DNA from: Pedobacter psychrodurus
Lineage (GTDB): Bacteria > Bacteroidota > Bacteroidia > Sphingobacteriales > Sphingobacteriaceae
NCBI RefSeq assembly: GCF_004331735.1
Contig: NZ_SJSO01000012.1
Span: 97,782-161,781 of the forward strand
Reading direction: 5' to 3'
DNA: 64,000 nucleotides
A program made the position numbers and the translations under genes. The first letter of the stretch is position 1. Every line of letters begins with the position of its first letter. Below, one piece after another: positions 56,817 through 64,000 of the stretch. Under the pieces are notes generated by a model. It did not search any database and was not told the DNA's origin. It was given only the letters and a program-made list of their open reading frames with translations.

Positions 56817-59123
56817 ATGCTGATAAGAAATAGCACAACGGTTTTTTTTAGTATGAAGATTAACGCCTTGATCATCATTTTTTTGCTAATAAGCCCTGTC
56901 TTTGCAAAAGGGCAGGGCATTAGGACAAAAACAGAGGTAGAGGCTGCTGAAATAAAACTCCGCAGGCTTGGGCAAACAGAAAAGAAGGTCGATTTATTGG
57001 TGGATGTTGGAACATATTACCTCAATTTGCCTGGCGAAATAAAAGCAGATTTATCCACTGCGATGAATCTACAGCAACAAGCTTTTAGCCTGGCTGGCAA
57101 AATCGAATATCCTAAAGGAATAGCTGGAAGTATGGTACTCAAAGGCAATATTCTCCGCGAATCAGGAGATAAGGTAGGCAGTACCAAAATCTATACGCAG
57201 GCAATCGCTTATGCGAGCAAATTAGATCTGAAAGATCAATTGGCAGAGGCTTATTCTGCTATGGGTGCTCTTTTTAGCAATGAAGGAGCTGATCTCGAAA
57301 AAAAGATTGCTTACAATGAAAAATCGCTGGCCTTATACCATCAGACAAGCAATAAATTAGAAGCCGGAAATTCACTCAAAAACCTGGGGGATTATTACAA
57401 CATTAAAGGGCAACCTGCCTATGCCATTAAGCTGATGGATTCGTCTCTTGCTGTTTATAAATCTATTGGTTTTAAAGAACTGCAGGGCGTTTATAACAAT
57501 ATGTGCATCACGAATATTAGTCTTGGTAATTTTTCAGAAGCCTTAAAATATGGTTTATTGGCCGAGAAAACGGCAGATCAACTGGCCGATACGAGCTTGC
57601 AAAGAAGTTCTATAAACAACCATTTAGGTTTAACATATTACTACCTGCGCAATGATCAGAAAGCGTTGGCTTATTGGTTGGAGGCCAAGAGAATTGCCGA
57701 ACGATATAAGGATGCAGGTTATATGCAAACCATTATTGCTAACGTAGCCACCATCTTGGTAAGGATGAAAAAGTTCGAACAGGGAATAACTCAACTGAAA
57801 GAACTGATGAAAAAATATCCGCCAACTGATACACAGATGAAACTGCGCATCCCGTATATCTTGTTCAACACTTATTACGATATTGAGCAGTACGCCAAGG
57901 CCGAACCTTATTTTAAGATGCTGATAAAGTTTCATCACGATTTGCCAAAAGATGATCCGAATCAGATCTATTTATATCGGAGTATCATCAGGAAATTGAT
58001 TCACGATAAACAGTTTATAGCCGCCGATGGCTATCTAAAGGAGCATGAAAAACAAAGTTTACAGCAGAAAAACTTGTTGGCTCTTTCTCAGTTGCACAGA
58101 CTTTGGTTCGATGTAGATTCGGCGCTGAATAAGCCCTGGTCGGCAGTGGAGCATTATAAAACCTATAAAAGATTAACAGATTCTATTTGGAACAACGAAA
58201 AGAATAAACAGATTTCGGGGCTGGAAATCGAATTCCAGACAGAGAAAAAGGATAAGGATATTGCATTACTCAGCCAGAAAAACCAATTGCAGAAAGTTAC
58301 GATCGAAAATGAGGGCAGGCTGAGGTATATGTTTATTGCCGGACTTTTTATTGCCGTTTTGTTTGTGGGACTGATTTATAACCGCTATCGGTTAAAAAAA
58401 CGGAGCAACCTCATTTTAGAACAAAAGCAGAACGAAATCAATACGCAGAATGAGCTGCTTAGAAAAATACTCGACGAGAAAGAATGGCTGCTGCGCGAAA
58501 TCCATCACCGCGTAAAAAACAACCTTCAGATTGTAATCAGCCTGCTCAATACGCAGTCGGCTTATCTGGATAATGAAGATGCCCTGGTGGCGATCAGGAA
58601 TAGCCAGAACAGGATGCATGCCATGTCGCTCATTCACCAGAAGCTTTATCAATCTGATAATCTGGCCGAAATTGATATGAAATGGTACATCCAAGAACTG
58701 GTAGATTATATGATCGAGTGTTTTGGTACCGATAAGAAAATCCAGTTTACATTAGAAACGGAGGCGATAAAATTAGATGTTGCGCAGGCCGTTCCGCTTG
58801 GTTTAATCCTGAATGAGGCCATTAGTAATGTGATTAAATATGCCTTTCCGGGTGATAAAAAAGGTAAAGTGCACATTTCTTTCCTGTTTATCGGAGAGGA
58901 GGTTTGCGAACTGAAAATTGCGGATACCGGGGTCGGTTTGCCAGATGGTTTTGATCCAGAAAATACCGAATCGCTCGGAATGAGCTTAATGACCGGACTT
59001 ACCGAACAACTTAACGGCGAGATTAAAATGTGGAATAATGAAGGCCTCGTGCTTGATGTCATCTTTAAGCGCCACAATGAATTAATTACAGAAACTTCAG
59101 AAATATTAATCAATAAAAATTAA
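56817..59123 (+). CDS. TPR-containing histidine kinase (HisKA_2 type), paralogue of 45.8-kb kinase
   Basis: A 768-residue kinase: signal-like segment near the start (MKINALIIIFLLISPVFAKG; an alternative ATG at 56853 begins there), TPR repeats about 50-460 (AYAIKLMDSSLAVYKSIGFK and similar units), membrane segment near 505-522 (MFIAGLFIAVLFVGLIY), a coiled coil, HisKA_2 motif EIHHRVKNNLQIVISLLNTQ near 563, and HATPase motifs NEAISNVIKYAFPG, ADTGVGLPDGF, LGMSLMTGLTEQ. It matches the kinase at 45.8-48.1 kb in layout and motifs. It lies inside the effector operon rather than next to an activator gene, suggesting feedback through the shared response regulators. Confidence 0.9.
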   Translation: MLIRNSTTVFFSMKINALIIIFLLISPVFAKGQGIRTKTEVEAAEIKLRRLGQTEKKVDLLVDVGTYYLNLPGEIKADLSTAMNLQQQAFSLAGKIEYPKGIAGSMVLKGNILRESGDKVGSTKIYTQAIAYASKLDLKDQLAEAYSAMGALFSNEGADLEKKIAYNEKSLALYHQTSNKLEAGNSLKNLGDYYNIKGQPAYAIKLMDSSLAVYKSIGFKELQGVYNNMCITNISLGNFSEALKYGLLAEKTADQLADTSLQRSSINNHLGLTYYYLRNDQKALAYWLEAKRIAERYKDAGYMQTIIANVATILVRMKKFEQGITQLKELMKKYPPTDTQMKLRIPYILFNTYYDIEQYAKAEPYFKMLIKFHHDLPKDDPNQIYLYRSIIRKLIHDKQFIAADGYLKEHEKQSLQQKNLLALSQLHRLWFDVDSALNKPWSAVEHYKTYKRLTDSIWNNEKNKQISGLEIEFQTEKKDKDIALLSQKNQLQKVTIENEGRLRYMFIAGLFIAVLFVGLIYNRYRLKKRSNLILEQKQNEINTQNELLRKILDEKEWLLREIHHRVKNNLQIVISLLNTQSAYLDNEDALVAIRNSQNRMHAMSLIHQKLYQSDNLAEIDMKWYIQELVDYMIECFGTDKKIQFTLETEAIKLDVAQAVPLGLILNEAISNVIKYAFPGDKKGKVHISFLFIGEEVCELKIADTGVGLPDGFDPENTESLGMSLMTGLTEQLNGEIKMWNNEGLVLDVIFKRHNELITETSEILINKN

Positions 59124-59128
59124 ACGAT

Positions 59129-60064
59129 ATGAATAACAATATTTTAGGCTTGCACCACATTACAGCGATTGCAGGCAATGCGCAACAGAACTTCGATTTT
59201 TATACCAAAACATTGGGTTTAAGATTGGTGAAAAAGACCGTAAATTTTGATGATCCGGGTACTTACCACCTTTATTATGGCGATGAAACCGGGTTGGCAG
59301 GAACAATTCTTACCTTTTTTCCATGGGATGGAATTGGCCAGGGCACAGAAGGTGTAGGAATGGCAACAGAAATTGGTTATTCGATACCTGCAGGCAGCCA
59401 CGAATTCTGGTTAGAAAGATTTGGTGCAGCAAACGTTAAAACAAAGGAAATTACCGAACGTTTTGGGGAGCAGGTGCTGGCTTTTAAAGATCCAGATGGC
59501 TTGTCACTAAGTTTAATTGTGCCTAAAACAGCAGATATTAGAACACCCTGGGAAACCGCTGATGTTAAAAAAGATACAGCAACAAAAGGTTTTCACAGCA
59601 CCACTTTAACCTTGCAAAGTATCGATGAAACTGCAAAAGTGCTTACCGATTTATTTGGTTACCGTTTATTGGCCCAAGAAGAAAACCGCTATCGTTTCAT
59701 TACCGATACCGTAGAAAATGCAGCCATTGTTGATCTGTTGGAAGTGCCAGCTGGCCACAGGGGAAGAAATGCGGCAGGCACAAACCACCATGTTGCATTC
59801 CGTGTTAAAAATGAGGATATTCAAATGGAATTAAGAGAACAAATTTTGAGTAAAAATTTGCAGATCACGCCAAAAATAGACCGTGATTATTTCTACTCAT
59901 TATATTTCCGTGAACCAGGGGGCGTACTTTTCGAAATAGCGACCGAAAATCCAGGCTTTACCGTTGATGAGCCTTTAAATGAATTGGGTACCCATTTAAT
60001 GTTGCCGCACCAACACGAGCATTTACGTGATGATTTAGAAAAATTACTTCCAAAATTATCTTAA
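59129..60064 (+). CDS. Ring-cleaving dioxygenase of the VOC superfamily (MhqO-like)
   Basis: A 311-residue protein with two vicinal-oxygen-chelate halves: LGLHHITAIAGNAQQNFDFY and FHSTTLTLQSIDETAKVL. Metal ligands fit His in LHHITA, His in NHHVAFRV and Glu in LFEIATENPGF. The TYHLYYGDETGLAGTILTFF block and two-domain length match the MhqA/MhqE/MhqO dioxygenases that respond to hydroquinone and catechol stress in Bacillus. It probably opens an aromatic diol or quinone adduct in the cytoplasm. Its stop is 5 bases before the acetyltransferase start. Confidence 0.87.
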   Translation: MNNNILGLHHITAIAGNAQQNFDFYTKTLGLRLVKKTVNFDDPGTYHLYYGDETGLAGTILTFFPWDGIGQGTEGVGMATEIGYSIPAGSHEFWLERFGAANVKTKEITERFGEQVLAFKDPDGLSLSLIVPKTADIRTPWETADVKKDTATKGFHSTTLTLQSIDETAKVLTDLFGYRLLAQEENRYRFITDTVENAAIVDLLEVPAGHRGRNAAGTNHHVAFRVKNEDIQMELREQILSKNLQITPKIDRDYFYSLYFREPGGVLFEIATENPGFTVDEPLNELGTHLMLPHQHEHLRDDLEKLLPKLS

Positions 60065-60069
60065 AAAAT

Positions 60070-60375
60070 ATGGCACAAGTAAAATTAAACATTCAGGAAG
60101 GCGAACCAAGTTCGTTCGACATTTATGATGAAGACGGAAAAGTTGGCGAAATGATTTTCGACATCAAGGATAATGATTTAACCGTCTACCATACTGAAGT
60201 AGACACGGCAAAAGAAGGACTGGGATATGCGAAAATGTTGCTTGAAGCAATGGTTGCCTATGTTCGTGAAAATAAATTGATGGTAATCCCCATGTGCCCA
60301 TATGTGCACATCCAGTTTAGGAGGCATGAAGATTTATACCGGGATATCTGGAACAAAGTAAAAGAAGAAGAATAG
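60070..60375 (+). CDS. Short GNAT-type acetyltransferase
   Basis: A 101-residue protein of the short GNAT family (Pfam GCN5-related, YjdJ-like). The acetyl-CoA-binding part is KEGLGYAKMLLEAMVAYVRE, followed by KLMVIPMCPYVHIQFRRHED, which is characteristic of this branch. Start ATG 60070 follows the dioxygenase stop by 5 bases. The acceptor is unknown; small-molecule detoxification is possible. Confidence 0.85.
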   Translation: MAQVKLNIQEGEPSSFDIYDEDGKVGEMIFDIKDNDLTVYHTEVDTAKEGLGYAKMLLEAMVAYVRENKLMVIPMCPYVHIQFRRHEDLYRDIWNKVKEEE

Positions 60376-60379
60376 CGAG

Positions 60380-60994
60380 ATGAAAGAAATTATTAAAGCA
60401 GGAAAAAGCTTCGATCAGGCAGAAAAAGTGCTGATCATGATCCATGGGCGTGGAGGAACGGCGCAGGATATTTTATCAATGTCAGAATACCTTAATGTTT
60501 CCAATTTTGCATTGGTAGCGCCGCATGCAGAAAATAATACCTGGTATCCACAGTCATTTTTAGCCCCAAGGGCAAATAACGAACCTTCGCTATCAAATGC
60601 CTTAAAAACAATAAATGATACTGTACTTGATCTGGAAAAAGAAGGTTTTTCAAAAGAACAGATCTACTTTTTGGGCTTTTCGCAGGGTGCCTGTTTAACA
60701 TTGGATTATGTTGCAGCAAATGCAGCCCGCTATGGTGGCGTTGTGGCTTTCACTGGTGGCCTTATTGGCGAACAGGTAGATCACCGCAACTATCATGGCG
60801 ACTTTGATGGCACACCGATCTTCATCGGAAGCAGCGATCCCGACATGCATGTTCCGGTTTCCCGGGTAAAAGAGTCGACAACTTTACTCGAAGGCATGGG
60901 GGCGCAGGTAACAGAAATTATTTACCAAAATATGGGGCACACCATCAGTCAGGCAGAAATTACACAGGTTAATAAATTAATTTTTAACGATTAA
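60380..60994 (+). CDS. Phospholipase/carboxylesterase-type alpha/beta hydrolase (MhqD-like)
   Basis: A 204-residue serine hydrolase. Ser101 in FLGFSQGACLTLDYV is the nucleophile, IMIHGRGGTAQDIL carries the oxyanion hole, and Asp (GSSDPDMHVPVSRV) and His (NMGHTISQAE) complete the triad. It resembles the carboxylesterase MhqD, which in Bacillus is encoded beside a ring-cleaving dioxygenase. Here only the short acetyltransferase lies between them, supporting a shared detoxification task. Four bases separate it from the upstream stop. Confidence 0.87.
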   Translation: MKEIIKAGKSFDQAEKVLIMIHGRGGTAQDILSMSEYLNVSNFALVAPHAENNTWYPQSFLAPRANNEPSLSNALKTINDTVLDLEKEGFSKEQIYFLGFSQGACLTLDYVAANAARYGGVVAFTGGLIGEQVDHRNYHGDFDGTPIFIGSSDPDMHVPVSRVKESTTLLEGMGAQVTEIIYQNMGHTISQAEITQVNKLIFND

Positions 60995-61001
60995 TTTATA
61001 A

Positions 61002-61628
61002 ATGGAAAAAGAAACGGGTAGAATAGAGGCTTTTAGCGATGGCGTTTTTGCCATCGCAGTTACGCTTTTGGTACTCGAACTTCACATTCCCGAACTGAAG
61101 GATGGTGATACGCCAGTTCACCTACTAAATGCACTGAAAATTCAATGGCCCGGTTATATTGCTTTTGTAATTTCATTTTTTAGCATTTTCATTATCTGGG
61201 TAAATCACCATAAAATTTTTAAACAGATTTACAAGCGAAACACAGGGCTCATGTTTGCCAATGGATTCATTCTGTTCCTGGTTTCGCTTGTTTCTTACCC
61301 CAGCGCCTTATTGGCTAAATTTTTTCTCAGTGATTCGAAACAGCTTTCGGTAACCATTTACACAGGATTGTTCGTTTTGATTAACCTGGCATTTAACTTG
61401 TTGTGGCAGCAAGCTACCTTAGATAAAAAATTATTGCGCCCGGGAATAAGTGATACCGCCATCAGGCGGCTCAGGAACAACTACCTTTATGGCTTTCCTA
61501 CCTATTTAGCCGCTTTCATTGTTTCATTCTTTTACCCGGATTTAGCTTTAGCAGTTTGTGTTTTACTTTGGGTATTCTGGGCAGCATCATCAAAGAAAAT
61601 TAACTTTACCGAAACACCGGTTTTGTAG
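61002..61628 (+). CDS. TMEM175-family (DUF1211) potassium channel-like protein
   Basis: A 208-residue membrane protein with about six hydrophobic segments. The FSD signature of TMEM175 lies at 11-13 in IEAFSDGVFAIAVTLLVLEL, and the conserved VNHHKIFKQIYKRN follows the third segment. Bacterial homologues form tetrameric potassium-permeable channels. Potassium efflux systems often accompany electrophile defence, consistent with neighbouring genes. It starts 7 bases after the esterase stop. Confidence 0.87.
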   Translation: MEKETGRIEAFSDGVFAIAVTLLVLELHIPELKDGDTPVHLLNALKIQWPGYIAFVISFFSIFIIWVNHHKIFKQIYKRNTGLMFANGFILFLVSLVSYPSALLAKFFLSDSKQLSVTIYTGLFVLINLAFNLLWQQATLDKKLLRPGISDTAIRRLRNNYLYGFPTYLAAFIVSFFYPDLALAVCVLLWVFWAASSKKINFTETPVL

Positions 61629-61654
61629 TAAATAAGGACTTAAATTCATAAAAT

Positions 61655-62602
61655 ATGTCAAAATACAAAATTGCGATACTTGATGATTATCAGGATGTAG
61701 CAAAATCATTAGCCGATTGGACACCGGTTGCGGAGTATGCAGAAATTGAAATATTCACCAATCACCTTCACGAAGAAGATGAGATTGTAGAACGCTTAAA
61801 GCATTTTGAGATCATTTGTGTAATGCGCGAACGCACTCCTTTAGCACCAGGTTTGCTCCTGCGCTTACCCAACCTGAAACTGGTTGTTTCTACAGGAGCC
61901 AAAAATCGATCTATAGCTATTGAAGCCGCAGAAAAACTGGGTATTGAAGTGCAGAACACTGGGTATTTAGGCCATGGCGCATTAGAACTTACCTGGGCAC
62001 TGTTAATGGCCATTGCAAAACACATTCCGCAAGAAAATGCCAATCTACGTGCAGGCGGCTGGCAACATATGGTGGGTAGGGATTTAAAGGGTAAAACTCT
62101 TGGCATATTAGGACTTGGGAATTTGGGTGCACAGGTTGCTGCCGTAGCTAAAGCGTTTGATATGGATGTGATTGCCTGGAGCGAAAATTTAACCCGGGAG
62201 AAAGCAATAGCTGGTGGTGCAAGGTATGTAGATAAAAAAACGCTATTCCAGGAGTCTGATTATTTAACCGTTCACATGGTGCTGAGCGATAGGAGTAAGG
62301 GCATTGTTGGGGCCGAAGATTTGGCGTTCATGAAACCGACTGCCTACCTGATCAATACTTCAAGGGGGCCACTGGTCGATGAAAACGCATTGATCAAAAG
62401 TTTAGAAGAAAATAAAATTGCCGGTGCGGCTTTAGATGTTTTTGATAAAGAACCGCTTGATGCAGGCCACCCATTCAGAAAATTGAAGAACGTACTGGCT
62501 ACACCGCACATCGGCTTTGTTACGCAAGATACTTATAAACTTTTTTTCAATGATATTGTTAAAGCCTTGCTGGATTGGCTGCCAGAACATCCGAAAAGTT
62601 AA
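61655..62602 (+). CDS. D-2-hydroxyacid dehydrogenase family protein
   Basis: A 315-residue NAD(P)-dependent dehydrogenase. Rossmann motif LGILGLGNLGAQVAAVAKAF near 149-168, and the catalytic triad by motif: Arg in INTSRGPLVDENAL, Glu in DVFDKEPLDAG and His in ATPHIGFVT. The N-terminal flavodoxin-like part (YKIAILDDYQDVAKSLADW) is typical of this branch. It reduces or oxidises a 2-keto/2-hydroxy acid, possibly a product of ring cleavage or amide hydrolysis in this operon. Last gene of the run. Confidence 0.9.
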   Translation: MSKYKIAILDDYQDVAKSLADWTPVAEYAEIEIFTNHLHEEDEIVERLKHFEIICVMRERTPLAPGLLLRLPNLKLVVSTGAKNRSIAIEAAEKLGIEVQNTGYLGHGALELTWALLMAIAKHIPQENANLRAGGWQHMVGRDLKGKTLGILGLGNLGAQVAAVAKAFDMDVIAWSENLTREKAIAGGARYVDKKTLFQESDYLTVHMVLSDRSKGIVGAEDLAFMKPTAYLINTSRGPLVDENALIKSLEENKIAGAALDVFDKEPLDAGHPFRKLKNVLATPHIGFVTQDTYKLFFNDIVKALLDWLPEHPKS

Positions 62603-62611
62603 ACAAAGATT

Positions 62612-63232
62612 AATCGTCATTCCCAACCCGTAGCTATCGGGTTGATTGGGAACCACGTAGTGCTCATGAATGCCTTTGAAGAGAAGAAAGCTTATGAATA
62701 ATCGTAATGTAATAAGCTTTAAGATTCCCGTCTGCGCCTATCGTGTGGACACATCTCTGTAGCGGTCGTAATGCTGATCCGATAGCTATCGGATTTATTT
62801 CAGCATCTTTCCTGTTATTAAATGATACTAAACCCTTAAAAACGCTAGTTTAGGCACATATATTGATTGTTTTTTTTTCGCTCTTTGCCGCGGTGCATCA
62901 AACTTTTGAGGCATCAAAAGTATGCAAAAATGCTTTGTCAATCCAGCAATGTGGCTTGTCACCGCCCAACACTCATCAAAAAAACAGCGGCACTTTGTTT
63001 TGCTCGTTTCTGCTAAGTAAAAGTTTGAGTGGTATTTTCACAAAACCACTGCGTTTTAGGTTTGGGGGTGCTATTTGTGCTATTCTGCAACTGTTTTTTT
63101 GATTCTTCGGCCACTTGGGATTGACGGCGTCCTTTTGTAAAATCTGTGCTTTATTAAAGTTGGTTAGCAAAATGCATAAAAAACCCAAAGCAAAAGATGT
63201 GTCTACATGATAGGCCTGCGCGGGAATGACGA
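62612..63232 (+). repeat. CGTCATTCC-family repeat split by an insertion
   Basis: The left part runs from AATCGTCATTCCCAACCCG to TTAAGATTCCCGTCTGC (62735) and the right part resumes as CTGCGCGGGAATGACG (63216-63231). Joined, they restore the end of the 37.8-kb and 38.0-kb copies (TTCCCGCCTGCGCGGGAATG type). The left part includes an AACCCG/CGGGTT hairpin at 62625-62643 that could help end transcription of the stress operon. Confidence 0.75.
62736..63215. mobile_element. 480-bp MITE-like element with terminal inverted repeats
   Basis: Ends are 21-bp inverted repeats at 62736-62756 and 63195-63215, 19 of 21 matching (starting GCCTATC and ending ACACATCT). They are flanked by the direct repeat CTGC (62732-62735 and 63216-63219), and removing element plus one CTGC restores a known intergenic repeat. 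The interior contains an 18-bp palindrome (62777-62794) and no transposase I can recognise, so it is probably non-autonomous or a deleted IS. Family unknown. Confidence 0.75.
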
Positions 63233-63259
63233 CCTTTGTATTAGAATCTGTCATCCTGA

Positions 63260-63567
63260 GGGATAATTTATTGCATAATAATCAATATGATTGATGTATA
63301 TGATTGATTATTTCTTACTTACCTCGGCTCGCCGCCGCCGATGGGCTCTCTCTTTTTGGTGTCAAAAAGAAACAAAAAACACCGGCTGAAAATTTTTCTT
63401 TCGAAGCTAGAAGGGGGGCTGGGTCAGTAGAGCCCGATCCCGATAGCTATCGGGATGTTAGGCCGGATTTAAGTGGAACGGAGATACGGTGCTATGGCCT
63501 AGCTGGGTGGAAGTATATATTCAATACAAGTCACTCATTAATAGGTAATTAAAAAATAACGTCAATA
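63260..63567 (+). repeat. Intergenic repeat element, second copy
   Basis: Inverted relative to 41276-41660. It contains a perfect 20-bp palindrome (63437-63456, centre CCGATAGCTATCGG) at a spot where the other copy has only a short A/T run. An open frame through it encodes KKKQKTPAENFSFEA and RPDLSGTEIRCYGLAGWK, as in the other copy, but with no start or product I would call a gene. Confidence 0.8.
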
Positions 63568-63716
63568 GTAGGCACGAAGTTTACCTTTCCTAGCTTGTAA
63601 CCACCCCTTCGGTTATTGCTAATAGGAAACAGATTCTTCCTATTGTCAGAATGACAAAACGGTGCTGGATCATTGCAAAGCCAATTTTTTTTGCTGTATC
63701 TATTCCCCTCTTTCAG

Positions 63717-64000
63717 CTAATCTTTACACACATCTTTGTGTTCCATTACTTGTGCATAAACTATAAATTGTTGGTTGAATTTATCTAACCCCTCTTTGAT
63801 TGTGATATATCCTGGTGGACCATGAGATTTATATCCGCTCCATCCTGCCAGTCTAGCTAATAACCATGTGGCCCAAGCCAGGGTTTGCTTTTTGTATGGA
63901 TTTTTCTGTAATTCTGTGCCTCCTTCCACTCGTTGTCTTACCATATCTAGATAATCTATTTGGTTCGAACTGAATACATCTGCTGCCTGCATCGATTCAT
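63717..64000 (-). CDS. IS4-family transposase, C-terminal part (continues past window)
   Basis: The frame is open to the window edge; the ATG at 63992 is internal, since codons for Ser and Glu precede it. The visible 94 residues end the protein: VFSSNQIDYLDMVRQRVEGG and TLAWATWLLARLAGWSGYKS with YITIKEGLDKFNQQFI, which is the usual C-terminus of IS4/DDE transposases, including a late conserved WxGYKS segment. Catalytic residues lie outside the window. The right IS end was not found with confidence between here and 63567. Confidence 0.82.
   Translation of the reverse strand, partial: ESMQAADVFSSNQIDYLDMVRQRVEGGTELQKNPYKKQTLAWATWLLARLAGWSGYKSHGPPGYITIKEGLDKFNQQFIVYAQVMEHKDVCKD

Larger units (their letters stand above)
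62603..63716. other. Repeat-rich region with an inserted mobile element
   Basis: 1.1 kb without a credible gene. It holds a CGTCATTCC-family repeat (62612-62735 plus 63216-63232) interrupted by a 480-bp element, then the ~300-bp repeat copy (63260-63567), then a small inverted repeat AATAGGAA/TTCCTATT (63621-63644) near the end of the IS4 gene. Confidence 0.65.

Noticed and set aside
62863..63254. Open frames on both strands inside and beside the MITE-like element as transposase genes
   Set aside because: Low-complexity hydrophobic products with no DDE or HUH motif; one runs across the element boundary into the flanking repeat.

Overview
The window comes from a Bacteroidota genome, most likely Pedobacter or a close relative in the Sphingobacteriaceae. 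The evidence is two SusC/SusD pairs, many lipoproteins with a Cys near residue 20 followed by Lys, glycan-locus companion domains (DUF4959/DUF4998/DUF5000 type), TAnnTTTG-like promoter boxes, and intergenic repeats of the kind common in that family. Genus is inferred from general protein character, since no rRNA gene is present.

Region 1 (1-37.8 kb) is a dense glycan- and glycoprotein-degradation zone. It begins inside an M60-like metallopeptidase gene, followed by a phosphodiesterase-fold/LamG lipoprotein, a small secreted protein and a repeat/NHL-propeller lipoprotein, closed by a terminator near 5.9 kb. Next come GH88 and DUF2264 (acidic-sugar removal), an S41 peptidase, a LamG-GH127 beta-L-arabinofuranosidase, a very large GH43 protein, and a ricin-lectin protein with an HEIAH zinc motif. 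A SusCD pair lies downstream of a classical histidine kinase/response regulator pair. A GH29-like fucosidase and a second SusCD unit with two surface lipoproteins and another HExxH metalloprotein follow. The enzyme set (arabinofuranosidases, uronic-acid-linked hydrolases, fucosidase, several peptidases) points to arabinose- and uronate-decorated polymers, possibly plant cell-wall glycoproteins; this is inference.

Region 2 (37.6-38.2 kb) is a repeat-rich spacer. Region 3 (38.2-49.8 kb) holds an alpha/beta hydrolase, a Na+/H+ antiporter and a regulatory cluster of three sigma-54 activators and a TPR histidine kinase. Region 4 (50.4-62.6 kb) is a 13-gene same-strand run with gaps of 2-35 bases. 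It encodes an isochorismatase-fold hydrolase, a porin-like protein, a lone M17 N-domain, an amidohydrolase, DoxX, Dps, YoaK, a second TPR histidine kinase, a ring-cleaving dioxygenase, a small acetyltransferase, a carboxylesterase, a TMEM175-type channel and a 2-hydroxyacid dehydrogenase. The content suggests an oxidative or electrophile stress operon under the adjacent sigma-54 regulators. Two shared sequence blocks link the control regions at 39 kb and 50 kb.

Region 5 (62.6-64 kb) is repeat-rich. It contains a 480-bp terminal-inverted-repeat element inserted in a repeat with a 4-bp duplication, a ~300-bp repeat present in inverted orientation at 41.3 kb, and the end of an IS4-type transposase. 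No tRNA, rRNA or CRISPR array was seen.
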